NCBI RefSeq assembly: GCF_025938095.1
Contig: NZ_JAPCZF010000004.1
Span: forward strand, 434,001 to 498,000
DNA length: 64,000 bases
DNA from: Novosphingobium sp. JCM 18896
GTDB lineage: Bacteria > Pseudomonadota > Alphaproteobacteria > Sphingomonadales > Sphingomonadaceae
Direction: 5' to 3'
Position numbers and translations under genes: made by a program. The notes beneath the pieces were generated by a model. It had not been told where the DNA came from, did not search any database, and was given only the letters and a program-made list of their open reading frames with translations. Shown here in pieces: positions 40,481 to 48,719 of this stretch; position 1 is the first letter of the stretch; each line of letters begins with the position of its first letter.

Positions 40481-42682
40481 ATGTCGAACGTCAAAATGCG
40501 GATCTGGGCATTGCCCAATCTCGCCATCGCCGCCGCGCTCTTCGCCAGCCCGGCCTGGGCGCAGGCGGAAACCGAGGCCGGTGCGGGCGATGAGATTGTC
40601 GTCACCGCCGCCAAGCGTGCCGAGAACCTGCAATCGGTGCCGATCTCGATCTCGGCGATCGGCGGTGATGCGCTCGAACGCGCGCGCGTGACCAATGTCG
40701 ACGATCTGGTCACCAAGGTCGCCAACCTGCAGCTGACCTCGATCGTCGGCGACAACACGCCGATCTTCGCGCTGCGCGGCGTGTCGATGTCCGACTACAG
40801 CCTCAACCAGTCGAGCCCGGTCGCGACCTATTACGACGAGGTCTACAAGGGCAACTTCGCCTTCCTCGGCGTGTCGATGTTCGATCTCGAACGCGTCGAG
40901 GTACTGCGCGGGCCGCAAGGTACGCTCTACGGCAAGAACACCACGGGTGGCGCGGTCAACCTGATCGCGCGCAAGGCCAAGCTGGGCGAGACCAGCGGCT
41001 ATTTCAACGCGGGCTACGGCAATTACAACCGGATCGACGTCAACGGCGCGATCAACCTGCCGCTGGGCGACAAGGCGGCGCTGCGCCTCGCGGGCGTCTT
41101 CGCCAATGCCGATGGCTGGTTCAAGAACGTCGTGCCGGGCAAGGCCGATCTCGCCAGCGTGCGCGAATGGGCGCTGCGCGGCACACTCTATGTCGAGCCG
41201 ACCGACGGCCTGCGCATGACCCTGCGCGGCTCCTACAGCCGGCAGACGCCGCGCAACTACGGCATCTATGCGCAGCCCGAGGCGGTGAACAGGCCGGGCT
41301 TGGGCAAGTGGGAGATCGCCGCCAACATCGACGATCGCCGCCTGGCGGAAACCTGGTCGGTCGCGCTGACCACCGACATCGACGTGGCCGACTGGCTGAC
41401 CCTGACCAGCATCACCTCCTACGACGACGGCAAGCTTTCGTTCTATGAGGATACCGACGGCATCGCCGGGCAGACGCTCGAAATCCCCTACTACGACAAG
41501 GCCAGCCAGTTTGCGCAGGACCTGCGCCTGACCAGCGACACCGGCGGCCCGTTCGATTTCATCCTCGGCGTCTATTACAACCGCGAGAAGGTCTTCAACC
41601 GCACCACCTTCGAGATCGGCAAGGACGTCGATTCCGACGGACTGCCCGGCATCACCGCGAATGACTGCGCGGTCGGCTTCCCGCTCGGCTGCCTGTTCAA
41701 CAACCGGTTCACCCAGATCAAGAAGAGCTTCGCGGTCTACACCGATCTCAAATACGTGGTGTCCGATGCGGTGACCCTGCGCGGCGGCCTGCGCTATACC
41801 AACGACCGCGGCCGGCAGAGCGACTTCGAGGCCAATGCCTTCGGCGTCGATGGCGTGCTCGTCACCAACCTGATCCCGAATTCGGAGCTGCGCTACAAGA
41901 CCGACAATCTCTCGGGAAAGATCGGCATCGACCTCAAGTTCGCCGACAACGACCTGCTCTATGCCAACGTGTCGAAAGGCTATCGCGCGCCGAGCTTCAA
42001 CGCCCAGGCCTTCTTCGATCCTTCCGAGCTTTCGGTGGCCAAGCCCGAGAAGGTCACGGCCTACGAGGTCGGCGCCAAGCTCCAGTTCGCCGGGCGCTCG
42101 ATCACGCTCAACATGGCGGGCTTCTATTACGACTATCGCAACCAGCAGTTCATCAACGTCGATCCGGCGACGGCGGCGCAGACCCTGCTCAACATCGACA
42201 AGTCGCGGATCTACGGCGGCGAAGCCGAGCTCTCGATCCGCGCGAGCGACATGCTGTCGCTGCGCGGGGGCCTGGGCGTGCTCTCGACCAAGATCCTGCG
42301 CGGCACGGTCAGCGGCGTCAACGTCTAGGGCAACCGCCTGTCGAACGCGCCGAGCGTGACCTTCAACCTGGGCGCCGACCTCACCCTGTTCGACAACGAC
42401 AGCGGCCGGCTCTCGTTCCACCCCGACATGGCCTACCAGTCGAGCCAGTTCTTCGAAGTGCTCAACGTGCCCCGGCTGCGCCAGAGCAGCTATGCCATCG
42501 TCGGCGCCCATCTCGACTTCGAGACCGCGGACGGACGCTGGAACGCTTCGGTCTGGGGCAAGAACCTGACCAACAAGTTCTACTTCACCTCGCGCGTCGA
42601 TCTGCTGGCGGGCTTCGGGCTCGACTACAACCACATCGGCAACCCGCGCACCTACGGCGTCACCGTGGGCACCAAGTTCTGA
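40481..42682 (+). pseudogene. TonB-dependent receptor interrupted by an in-frame TAG
   Basis: A full receptor of about 733 codons: signal peptide ending SPAWA, TonB box-like DEIVVTAAKR, plug (FALRGVSM, VEVLRGPQGTLYGKNTTGGAVNLIARK) and barrel ending TYGVTVGTKF with the terminal Phe. The frame is stopped once by TAG at 42326-42328 (codon 616) and continues without shift as GNRLSNAPSVTFNLGADL, a conserved receptor block. If the stop is real, the product lacks the last 118 residues, several strands and the terminal Phe needed for outer-membrane insertion. Nonsense mutation, readthrough or sequencing error are all possible. Located in the amine operon, it probably imports the amine substrate. Confidence 0.85.
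42326..42328 (+). other. In-frame amber codon inside the TonB receptor gene
   Basis: The sequence GTC-TAG-GGC-AAC-CGC stands where related receptors usually have a residue before G-N-R-L. A single change from TAC (Tyr) or CAG (Gln) would create it. Both sides are in the same frame and no other lesion is seen. Confidence 0.85.
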
Positions 42683-42708
42683 AGAACGAAAACGAAGGGC
42701 TGAGGATC

Positions 42709-44112
42709 ATGACCGAGTACCGACTGCTGATCGGCGGCGAACTCGTCGCGGGCGACGCGACCCTCGAGGTCGTCAATCCCGCGACGGGGCAGCCCTTCGT
42801 CACGGTGCCGCGCGCCTCGCCGCGCCAGGCCGAGGCCGCGATCGCCGCGGCCAAGGCGGCGCTGCCGGGCTGGGGCGCGACGCCGATCGACGAACGGCGC
42901 GCGCGGATCGTCGCGCTCGCCGATGCCGTCGCCGCCAATGCCGATGCGCTGGCGCGCAGCCTGACCCTCGAACAGGGCAAGCCGCTGCCCGAGGCCCAGG
43001 GCGAGGTCGCCTGGACCGAAGGCTACCTGCGCCACTACGCCACGCTCGACCTGCCCGACCGGGTGATCCAGGACGACGACCAGGGCTACATCGCGGTCCG
43101 GCACAAGCCGCTGGGCGTGGTCGTCGGTATCATCGCCTGGAACTTCCCGCTGCTCGTCGCCTGCTGGAAGATCGGCCCGGCCGTGCTCGCGGGCAATGCC
43201 ATCGTGCTCAAGCCCGCGCCGACCACACCGGTCACCGCGCTCAAGCTCGGCGAGCTCTGCCGCGAGATATTCCCCGCGGGCGTGGTCAACATCATCACCG
43301 ATGCCAACGACCTCGGCGCCCATCTGACCTCGCATCCCGACGTCGCCAAGATCGGCTTCACCGGCTCGACCGGTACGGGCAAGGCGATCGTCGCCAATGC
43401 CGCCAGCGGGCTCAAGCGCGTGACCCTGGAACTCGGCGGCAACGATCCGGCGATCGTGCTCGACGACGTCGACATCAAGGCGACGGCCAAGGCGATTTTC
43501 GGCAATGCCTTCCTCAACGCCGGCCAGGTTTGCCTCGCGGTCAAGCGCGCCTACGTCCACGAGGACATCTACGACGCGATGTGCGAGGAACTGGCGCGGC
43601 TGGCGCAGGAGGCGGTGGTCGGCGACGGGCTCGAGCAGGGCACGTCGATCGGCCCGATCCAGAACCGCGCGCAGTTCGAGAAGGTCCAGGGTTTCCTCGA
43701 GACCGCGCGGCGCGACGGCAAGGTGATCGCCGGCGGTCAGGTGCTCGATCGCGACGGCTTCTTCATCGCGCCCACCATCGTGCGCGACGTCACCGATGGT
43801 GATAGGATCGTCGACGAGGAGCAGTTCGGCCCGATCCTGCCGGTGATTTCCTATGCCGACATCGACGACGTCGTCATGCGCGCCAATGCCAGCGAATATG
43901 GTCTCGGCGGTTCGGTCTGGGGCAGGGACGTCGAGCGCGCGGCGGCGATCGCCGGGCGGATCGAGAGCGGCCAGGTCTGGGTCAACCAGCACATCGCGAT
44001 CGGTCCGCATATCCCCATGGCGGGCTTCAAGAACTCGGGCCTCGGCGTCGAGCAATCGGTCGAAGGCCTGGCCGAATATACGCAGACGCAAGTGGTGAAC
44101 ATCGCCCGATGA
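42709..44112 (+). CDS. NAD(P)-dependent aldehyde dehydrogenase
   Basis: 467 residues of the aldehyde dehydrogenase superfamily, oxidising an aldehyde to a carboxylic acid in the cytoplasm. Motifs: IAWNFPLLVACWK, the coenzyme-binding FTGSTGTG, general base Glu241 (LELGGND) and nucleophile Cys275 (NAGQVCLAVKR), 34 residues apart as usual. The C terminus (MAGFKNSGLGVEQSVEGLAEYTQ) is complete. It lies downstream of the amine dehydrogenase genes and overlaps the acyl-CoA ligase by four bases (ATGA), so it most likely acts on the aldehyde released by amine oxidation. Confidence 0.93.
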   Translation: MTEYRLLIGGELVAGDATLEVVNPATGQPFVTVPRASPRQAEAAIAAAKAALPGWGATPIDERRARIVALADAVAANADALARSLTLEQGKPLPEAQGEVAWTEGYLRHYATLDLPDRVIQDDDQGYIAVRHKPLGVVVGIIAWNFPLLVACWKIGPAVLAGNAIVLKPAPTTPVTALKLGELCREIFPAGVVNIITDANDLGAHLTSHPDVAKIGFTGSTGTGKAIVANAASGLKRVTLELGGNDPAIVLDDVDIKATAKAIFGNAFLNAGQVCLAVKRAYVHEDIYDAMCEELARLAQEAVVGDGLEQGTSIGPIQNRAQFEKVQGFLETARRDGKVIAGGQVLDRDGFFIAPTIVRDVTDGDRIVDEEQFGPILPVISYADIDDVVMRANASEYGLGGSVWGRDVERAAAIAGRIESGQVWVNQHIAIGPHIPMAGFKNSGLGVEQSVEGLAEYTQTQVVNIAR

Positions 44113-45737
44113 TCGAGACCAGCCACGCCGCCGGGCCGACCGAAACGCCGCTTCTGGAGATCACGATCGGCGAAGCGCTGCAGGCGGCGGCGCGGCAGTG
44201 GGGGCCGAACCCCGCGCTCGTCTCGCGCCACCAGGGGCTGCGCTATACCTGGGCCGAACTCGATGCCGAGGTCGATCGCGTGGCCTGCGGCCTGCTCGAC
44301 CGGGGCGTCGGCAAGGGCGACCGCGTCGGCATATGGGCGCCGAACTGCGCCGAATGGACGGTGATCCAGTTCGCCACGGCCAAGATCGGTGCGATCCTCG
44401 TCAACATCAATCCGGCCTACCGCACCTCCGAGGTCGACTATGCGCTCAACAAGGTCGGCTGCTCGGTGCTCGTCATCGCGAGCGCGTTCAAGTCCAGCGA
44501 CTATATCGCCATGCTGCGCGAACTGGGACCCGAGAGGCTGCCACAACTGCGGCTGATGGTCGCGCTGGGCGAGGGCGAGCACGAAGGTTTCCTGCCCTGG
44601 GCGGCGCTGCGTGCGCCGGTCGATCGTGCGCGGCTCGACGCCGTCGCCGCAACGCTCGACCGCAACGATGCGATCAACATCCAGTTCACCAGCGGCACCA
44701 CGGGCTTCCCCAAAGGCGCGACGCTGACCCACCGCAACATCCTCAACAACGGCTATTTCGCCGGGCGGCTGATCGGCGTCGGGCCAGACGATGCGATCTG
44801 CATACCGGTACCGCTCTACCACTGCTTCGGCATGGTGCTGGGCAACCTGGCTTCGCTGACCAGCGGCGCGGCGATGGTCTATCCGGGCGAGGCCTACGAT
44901 CCCGGACTGGCGCTCGAAGCGGTCCAGGCCGAGCGTTGCACCGCGCTCTACGGCGTGCCGACGATGTTCATCACGATCCTCAACCGGCCCGACCTGGCCG
45001 ACTACGACGTCTCGACTCTGCGCACCGGGATCATGGCCGGCGCGACCTGCCCGGTGGCGACGATGCAGGCGGTGATCGACAAGCTCAACATGCGCGAGGT
45101 GACGATCGGCTACGGCATGACCGAGACCAGCCCGCTGACCACTCAGACCGCGACCGACGATCCGCTGGCGGAGCGCGTCGGCACGGTCGGCCGCGTCCAC
45201 CCGCATGCCGAGGCCAAGGTGATCGGCCCCGACGGCGCGACCCTGCCGATCGGCGAACAGGGCGAATACTGCTCGCGCGGCTATGCGGTGATGCTCGGCT
45301 ACTGGAACGATCCCGACAAGACCGCCGAGGCGATCGATGCCGAGGGCTGGATGCATTCGGGCGATCTCGCGACGATCGACGCCGCCGGCTACGTCCGCAT
45401 CACCGGCCGGATCAAGGACATGATCATCCGCGGCGGCGAGAACATCTACCCGCGCGAGATCGAGGAATACCTGCTCACCCATCCGGCGGTGGCCGATGCC
45501 CAGGTCTTCGGCGTCGCCGACGAGAAATACGGCGAAGAGGTCTGCGCCTGGGTCATTGCCAAGCCCGGTGTGGTGCTCTCGGGCGAGGAGATCATCGCCC
45601 ACTGCAAGGGCCGCATCGCCCACTACAAGGTGCCGCGCTACGTCCGCGTGGTCGAGGCCTTCGCGATGACGGTCACGGGCAAGGCGCAGAAGTTCGAGAT
45701 GCGCAAGGTGATGGAGGTCGAACTCGGGGTGGGGTAA
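44109..45737 (+). CDS. AMP-forming acyl-CoA ligase
   Basis: 542 residues of the ANL superfamily, activating a carboxylic acid to its CoA thioester with ATP. Motifs: P-loop FTSGTTGFPKGATLTH (about 194-209), GYGMTETSPLT, GDLATIDAAGYVRITGRIKDMI, GGENIYPREIEEYL and the C-terminal lysine GKAQKFEMRK. It overlaps the aldehyde dehydrogenase gene, which supplies its acid substrate. The sequence resembles the medium/short-chain ligases (FadK/AcsF2-like). A small hairpin (AGGCTT/AAGCCT, 45737-45751) marks its end against the convergent LysR gene. Confidence 0.93.
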   Translation: MIETSHAAGPTETPLLEITIGEALQAAARQWGPNPALVSRHQGLRYTWAELDAEVDRVACGLLDRGVGKGDRVGIWAPNCAEWTVIQFATAKIGAILVNINPAYRTSEVDYALNKVGCSVLVIASAFKSSDYIAMLRELGPERLPQLRLMVALGEGEHEGFLPWAALRAPVDRARLDAVAATLDRNDAINIQFTSGTTGFPKGATLTHRNILNNGYFAGRLIGVGPDDAICIPVPLYHCFGMVLGNLASLTSGAAMVYPGEAYDPGLALEAVQAERCTALYGVPTMFITILNRPDLADYDVSTLRTGIMAGATCPVATMQAVIDKLNMREVTIGYGMTETSPLTTQTATDDPLAERVGTVGRVHPHAEAKVIGPDGATLPIGEQGEYCSRGYAVMLGYWNDPDKTAEAIDAEGWMHSGDLATIDAAGYVRITGRIKDMIIRGGENIYPREIEEYLLTHPAVADAQVFGVADEKYGEEVCAWVIAKPGVVLSGEEIIAHCKGRIAHYKVPRYVRVVEAFAMTVTGKAQKFEMRKVMEVELGVG

Positions 45738-45743
45738 GGCTTT

Positions 45744-46655
45744 TCAAGCCTCTATCACGATGTGCGGCCGCTCGCCGACGATGCGTCCGACGCGATCCAG
45801 CGACACGAGCAGGCGCTCCCGTATCTGCGCCACCGCTCGCCCGAATGGCGCCTGGGCTTCGGCCAGCCAGTCGGGCTCGGCGCGAAAGCCGATCGTCCGG
45901 CGCAGATCGTAGCCCGCCACCACGATCGGCTTCGTCCCTGGGCCGCGCAGCGACAGCGGCGCGGTGGTCATGCCGAGCCCCGCGGCGACCATGCGGATGC
46001 AGCGCTCGTCGCTGTCGCTGCGCAAGGCGAAGCGCGGGCGGACGTCGTGGCGAGTGAAGAAGCGGCTGGTTTCGTCGAGGCTCTCGCAGCCGCGGCGCAG
46101 GATCATGACTTCGGCCGCGAGATCTTCGGGGCGGACCGGGCTGGCGAGGTCTCGATCCTGCGGCACCAGCATGACGAAAGGCTCGTCGAGCAGCGGCACC
46201 ACATGGCTCGTGTCCGCGCCGATCACGCCGAGCGCGAGATGGATGCGATGGCTGGCCAGCGCCGCGCGCAGCTCGGAATCGGTGCCTTCGATCAGTTCGA
46301 TCGAGAATTCCGCGGCGAGCGCGGCCACCACCGTTTCGAGCAGTTCGGCGGAAATCGAGCGGATCACCCCGAGCTTGAGCTGCGGCCAGTCGTCGCCTTC
46401 GCCGCGGCCGAAGGCGTCAGCCTGGCGGAAGCCGCGCTCGAGATCGCGTGCGATCGGCAGGAAATGCGCGCCGGCGTCGGTCAGTCCGATCCGCTTGCGC
46501 GTGCGCACGAAAAGCTGCGTCTGGACCAGCCGTTCGAGCTCGGCGATCCCGAGCGACAGTGTCGGTTGGGTCACGCGGATGCGGTGCGCGGCCTGGGTGA
46601 AGCTGCCGGTTTCGACCACGGCCAGGAAATGGCGAATGTGCGACCGCTTTATCAT
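45744..46655 (-). CDS. LysR-family transcriptional regulator
   Basis: 303 residues with an N-terminal winged helix-turn-helix (HIRHFLAVVETGSFTQAAHRIRVTQPTLSLGIAELERLV) and a periplasmic-binding-protein-like effector domain (about 90-290). It is divergent from the acyl-CoA dehydrogenase gene and convergent with the ligase gene. A T-N11-A box covers its own start codon, so autoregulation plus control of the divergent gene is likely. It probably senses an amine or acyl intermediate of the pathway; that is inferred from place only. Confidence 0.92.
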   Translation of the reverse strand: MIKRSHIRHFLAVVETGSFTQAAHRIRVTQPTLSLGIAELERLVQTQLFVRTRKRIGLTDAGAHFLPIARDLERGFRQADAFGRGEGDDWPQLKLGVIRSISAELLETVVAALAAEFSIELIEGTDSELRAALASHRIHLALGVIGADTSHVVPLLDEPFVMLVPQDRDLASPVRPEDLAAEVMILRRGCESLDETSRFFTRHDVRPRFALRSDSDERCIRMVAAGLGMTTAPLSLRGPGTKPIVVAGYDLRRTIGFRAEPDWLAEAQAPFGRAVAQIRERLLVSLDRVGRIVGERPHIVIEA

Positions 46656-46668
46656 AGATTTTTTCTAT
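46654..46668. promoter_or_regulatory. LysR-type T-N11-A box
   Basis: ATAGA-N5-TCTAT (46654-46668) is a perfect inverted repeat in T-N11-A form, the usual LysR recognition pattern. It overlaps the LysR start codon (46653-46655) and lies about 90-100 bases before the acyl-CoA dehydrogenase start. Confidence 0.55.
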
Positions 46669-46755
46669 ACTGATGCCGTCGCCGTTTCAATTTTCTTCGG
46701 ATGCGGCAGATGCGTATGATGCCGTTCGACCCGCGAGACAGCGAGAGGATGGCAC

Positions 46756-47916
46756 ATGCGCGCGACCCCCGACTTCGACTTCGGCCTGCCCGAAAGCGCC
46801 CAGATGATCCGCGAAGCCACCGCGCGCTTCGCCGACGAGCGGATCGCGCCGCTCGCCGCCAAGGTCGATGCCGAGGACTGGTTCCCGCGCGAGCTCTGGC
46901 CGGCGATGGGCGAGCTGGGCCTGCACGGCATCACCGTCGAGGAAGACCAGGGCGGGCTCGGACTCGGTTATCTCGACCACGTCATCGCGGTCGAGGAGGT
47001 CAGCCGCGCTTCGGCCTCGGTCGGGCTCAGCTACGGCGCCCACTCGAACCTCTGCGTCAACCAGATCCGCCGCTGGGGCACGCCCGAGCAGAAGGCGAAG
47101 TACCTGCCCAAGCTGATCTCGGGCGAGCACGTCGGCAGCCTCGCCATGTCCGAGGCCGGCGCCGGTTCGGACGTCGTCTCGATGAAGCTCAAGGCCGAGG
47201 CGGTCGCGGGCGGCTTCCGGCTCAACGGCACCAAGTTCTGGATCACCAACGGCACCTATGCCGATACCCTGGTGGTCTATGCGAAGACGGGCGAAGGCTC
47301 GAAAGGCATCACCGCCTTCCTCATCGAGAAGGACTTTGCGGGCTTCTCGATCGGCCAGAAGATCGACAAGCTGGGCATGCGCGGCTCGCCGACGGCCGAG
47401 CTCGTGTTCGACGACTGCTTCGTGCCCGAGAGCCAGATCATGGGGCCGCTCAATGGCGGCGTCGGTGTGCTGATGAGCGGGCTCGACTACGAGCGCGTCG
47501 TCCTCGCCGGGCTCCAGCTCGGTATCATGCAGTCGTGCCTCGACACGGTCATCCCCTTCGTCCGCGAGCGCAAGCAGTTCGGCAAGGCGATCGGCACCTT
47601 CCAGCTGATGCAGGCCAAGGTCGCCGACATGTACGTCGCGCTGCAATCGGCGCGCGCTTACACCTATGCCGTCGCGCGCAGTTGCGACGCCGGCCAGACC
47701 ACGCGCTTCGACGCGGCGGGTGCGATCCTGCTGGCCAGCGAAAGCGCCTTCCGCGTCGCGGGCGAGGCGGTCCAGGCATTGGGCGGCGCCGGCTATACCA
47801 AGGACTGGCCGGTCGAGCGCTACCTGCGCGACGCCAAGCTGCTCGACATCGGCGCGGGCACCAACGAGATCCGCCGCATGCTGATCGGTCGCGAACTGAT
47901 CGGCGCCGGGGCTTAG
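46756..47916 (+). CDS. Acyl-CoA dehydrogenase, isovaleryl-CoA dehydrogenase-like
   Basis: 386 residues of an FAD-dependent acyl-CoA dehydrogenase. The isovaleryl-CoA subfamily is indicated by SVGLSYGAHSNLCVNQI and by the catalytic Glu at position 246 in SGLDYERVVLAG, which in most other acyl-CoA dehydrogenases sits near the C terminus instead. Further motifs are LAMSEAGAGSDVVSM, WITNGTYADTLVVYAKT and LGGAGYTKDWPVERYLRDAK. It would form 3-methylcrotonyl-CoA or a related enoyl-CoA. Methylcrotonyl-CoA carboxylase genes are not in the window. It follows GAGAGG and starts the second part of the amine pathway region. Confidence 0.9.
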   Translation: MRATPDFDFGLPESAQMIREATARFADERIAPLAAKVDAEDWFPRELWPAMGELGLHGITVEEDQGGLGLGYLDHVIAVEEVSRASASVGLSYGAHSNLCVNQIRRWGTPEQKAKYLPKLISGEHVGSLAMSEAGAGSDVVSMKLKAEAVAGGFRLNGTKFWITNGTYADTLVVYAKTGEGSKGITAFLIEKDFAGFSIGQKIDKLGMRGSPTAELVFDDCFVPESQIMGPLNGGVGVLMSGLDYERVVLAGLQLGIMQSCLDTVIPFVRERKQFGKAIGTFQLMQAKVADMYVALQSARAYTYAVARSCDAGQTTRFDAAGAILLASESAFRVAGEAVQALGGAGYTKDWPVERYLRDAKLLDIGAGTNEIRRMLIGRELIGAGA

Positions 47917-47926
47917 GACGCGCGCG

Positions 47927-48697
47927 ATGTTCTATTTCGAACGCCTGGGACCCAGCAGCTTCCGCGCCTCCGAGCATGTCGGCGGCGCCTGGAATCCGGC
48001 CGAACAGCACATCGCGCCGGCGCTGGGCCTGATCGCCCACGCCATCGAGCGCGATCATGCTGCCCGGCGCGACGACCGACTGCGGCTCGTGCGCCTGTCC
48101 TACGACATCCTCGGCACCCTGCCGATCGACGTCGTCGAGGTCGAGGTCTCGGTGCTGCGGCCGGGGCGGACGATCGAGCTGGTCGAGGCGCGCCTGGCCC
48201 ATGGCGGCCGCACCGCCGTGGTCGCGCGCGCCTGGTTGCTTCAGGCCTTCGACACGGGGGCCTTCGCGGGCACGGCCTTCCCGGCGATCCCGTCGCTGGA
48301 ATCGATGGCGCCGTGGCAAGTCGGCGAGACCTGGCCCGGCGGCTTCGTGCGCAGCGTCGACGTTCGCCGCACCCCCTTGGCGAAAGGCCGCGCGGCGTCC
48401 TGGGTGCGCAGCGACCTCGCGCTCGTCGCCGGCGAGGCGGTCAGCACGATCGCGCAGGCCCTGACCATCGTCGATATCGCCAACGGCCTGGCTCCGCGAG
48501 AAGCGGTCAATGCGGTGGCCTTTCCCAACGTCGACCTGACCGTTCACCTTTTCGCCGAGCCGCAAGGCCCCTGGCTGGGCTTCGATACGACCGTGTCGTT
48601 CGGCACCGAGGGCATCGGCCTGACCAACAGCACGCTGCACGACCGCACGGGTCCGATCGGCGTGGTGTCGCAATGCCTGACCATACGGGCGCGGTAG
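47927..48697 (+). CDS. Thioesterase-like (double hotdog) protein
   Basis: 256 residues matching the thioesterase-like superfamily: PAEQHIAPALGLIAHAIER, LVRLSYDILGTLPI, VEVEVSVLRPGRTIELVEARL in the first half, and VAFPNVDLTVHLF, WLGFDTTVSFGTEGIGLTNSTLHD in the second. It begins 10 bases after the acyl-CoA dehydrogenase stop and is probably co-transcribed. It may release CoA from an acyl-CoA of the same pathway. The residue set for catalysis is not obvious. A short inverted repeat AGCCCG/CGGGCT (48702-48721) after its stop may act as a terminator. Confidence 0.78.
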   Translation: MFYFERLGPSSFRASEHVGGAWNPAEQHIAPALGLIAHAIERDHAARRDDRLRLVRLSYDILGTLPIDVVEVEVSVLRPGRTIELVEARLAHGGRTAVVARAWLLQAFDTGAFAGTAFPAIPSLESMAPWQVGETWPGGFVRSVDVRRTPLAKGRAASWVRSDLALVAGEAVSTIAQALTIVDIANGLAPREAVNAVAFPNVDLTVHLFAEPQGPWLGFDTTVSFGTEGIGLTNSTLHDRTGPIGVVSQCLTIRAR

Positions 48698-48719
48698 TCG
48701 AAGCCCGAAGCGCAGCGGG

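Noticed and set aside
42329..42682. Frameshift or a separate small gene after the TAG in the TonB receptor
   Set aside because: The reading frame is identical before and after the stop, and the downstream piece is clearly the receptor's last strands, so a point nonsense change explains it.
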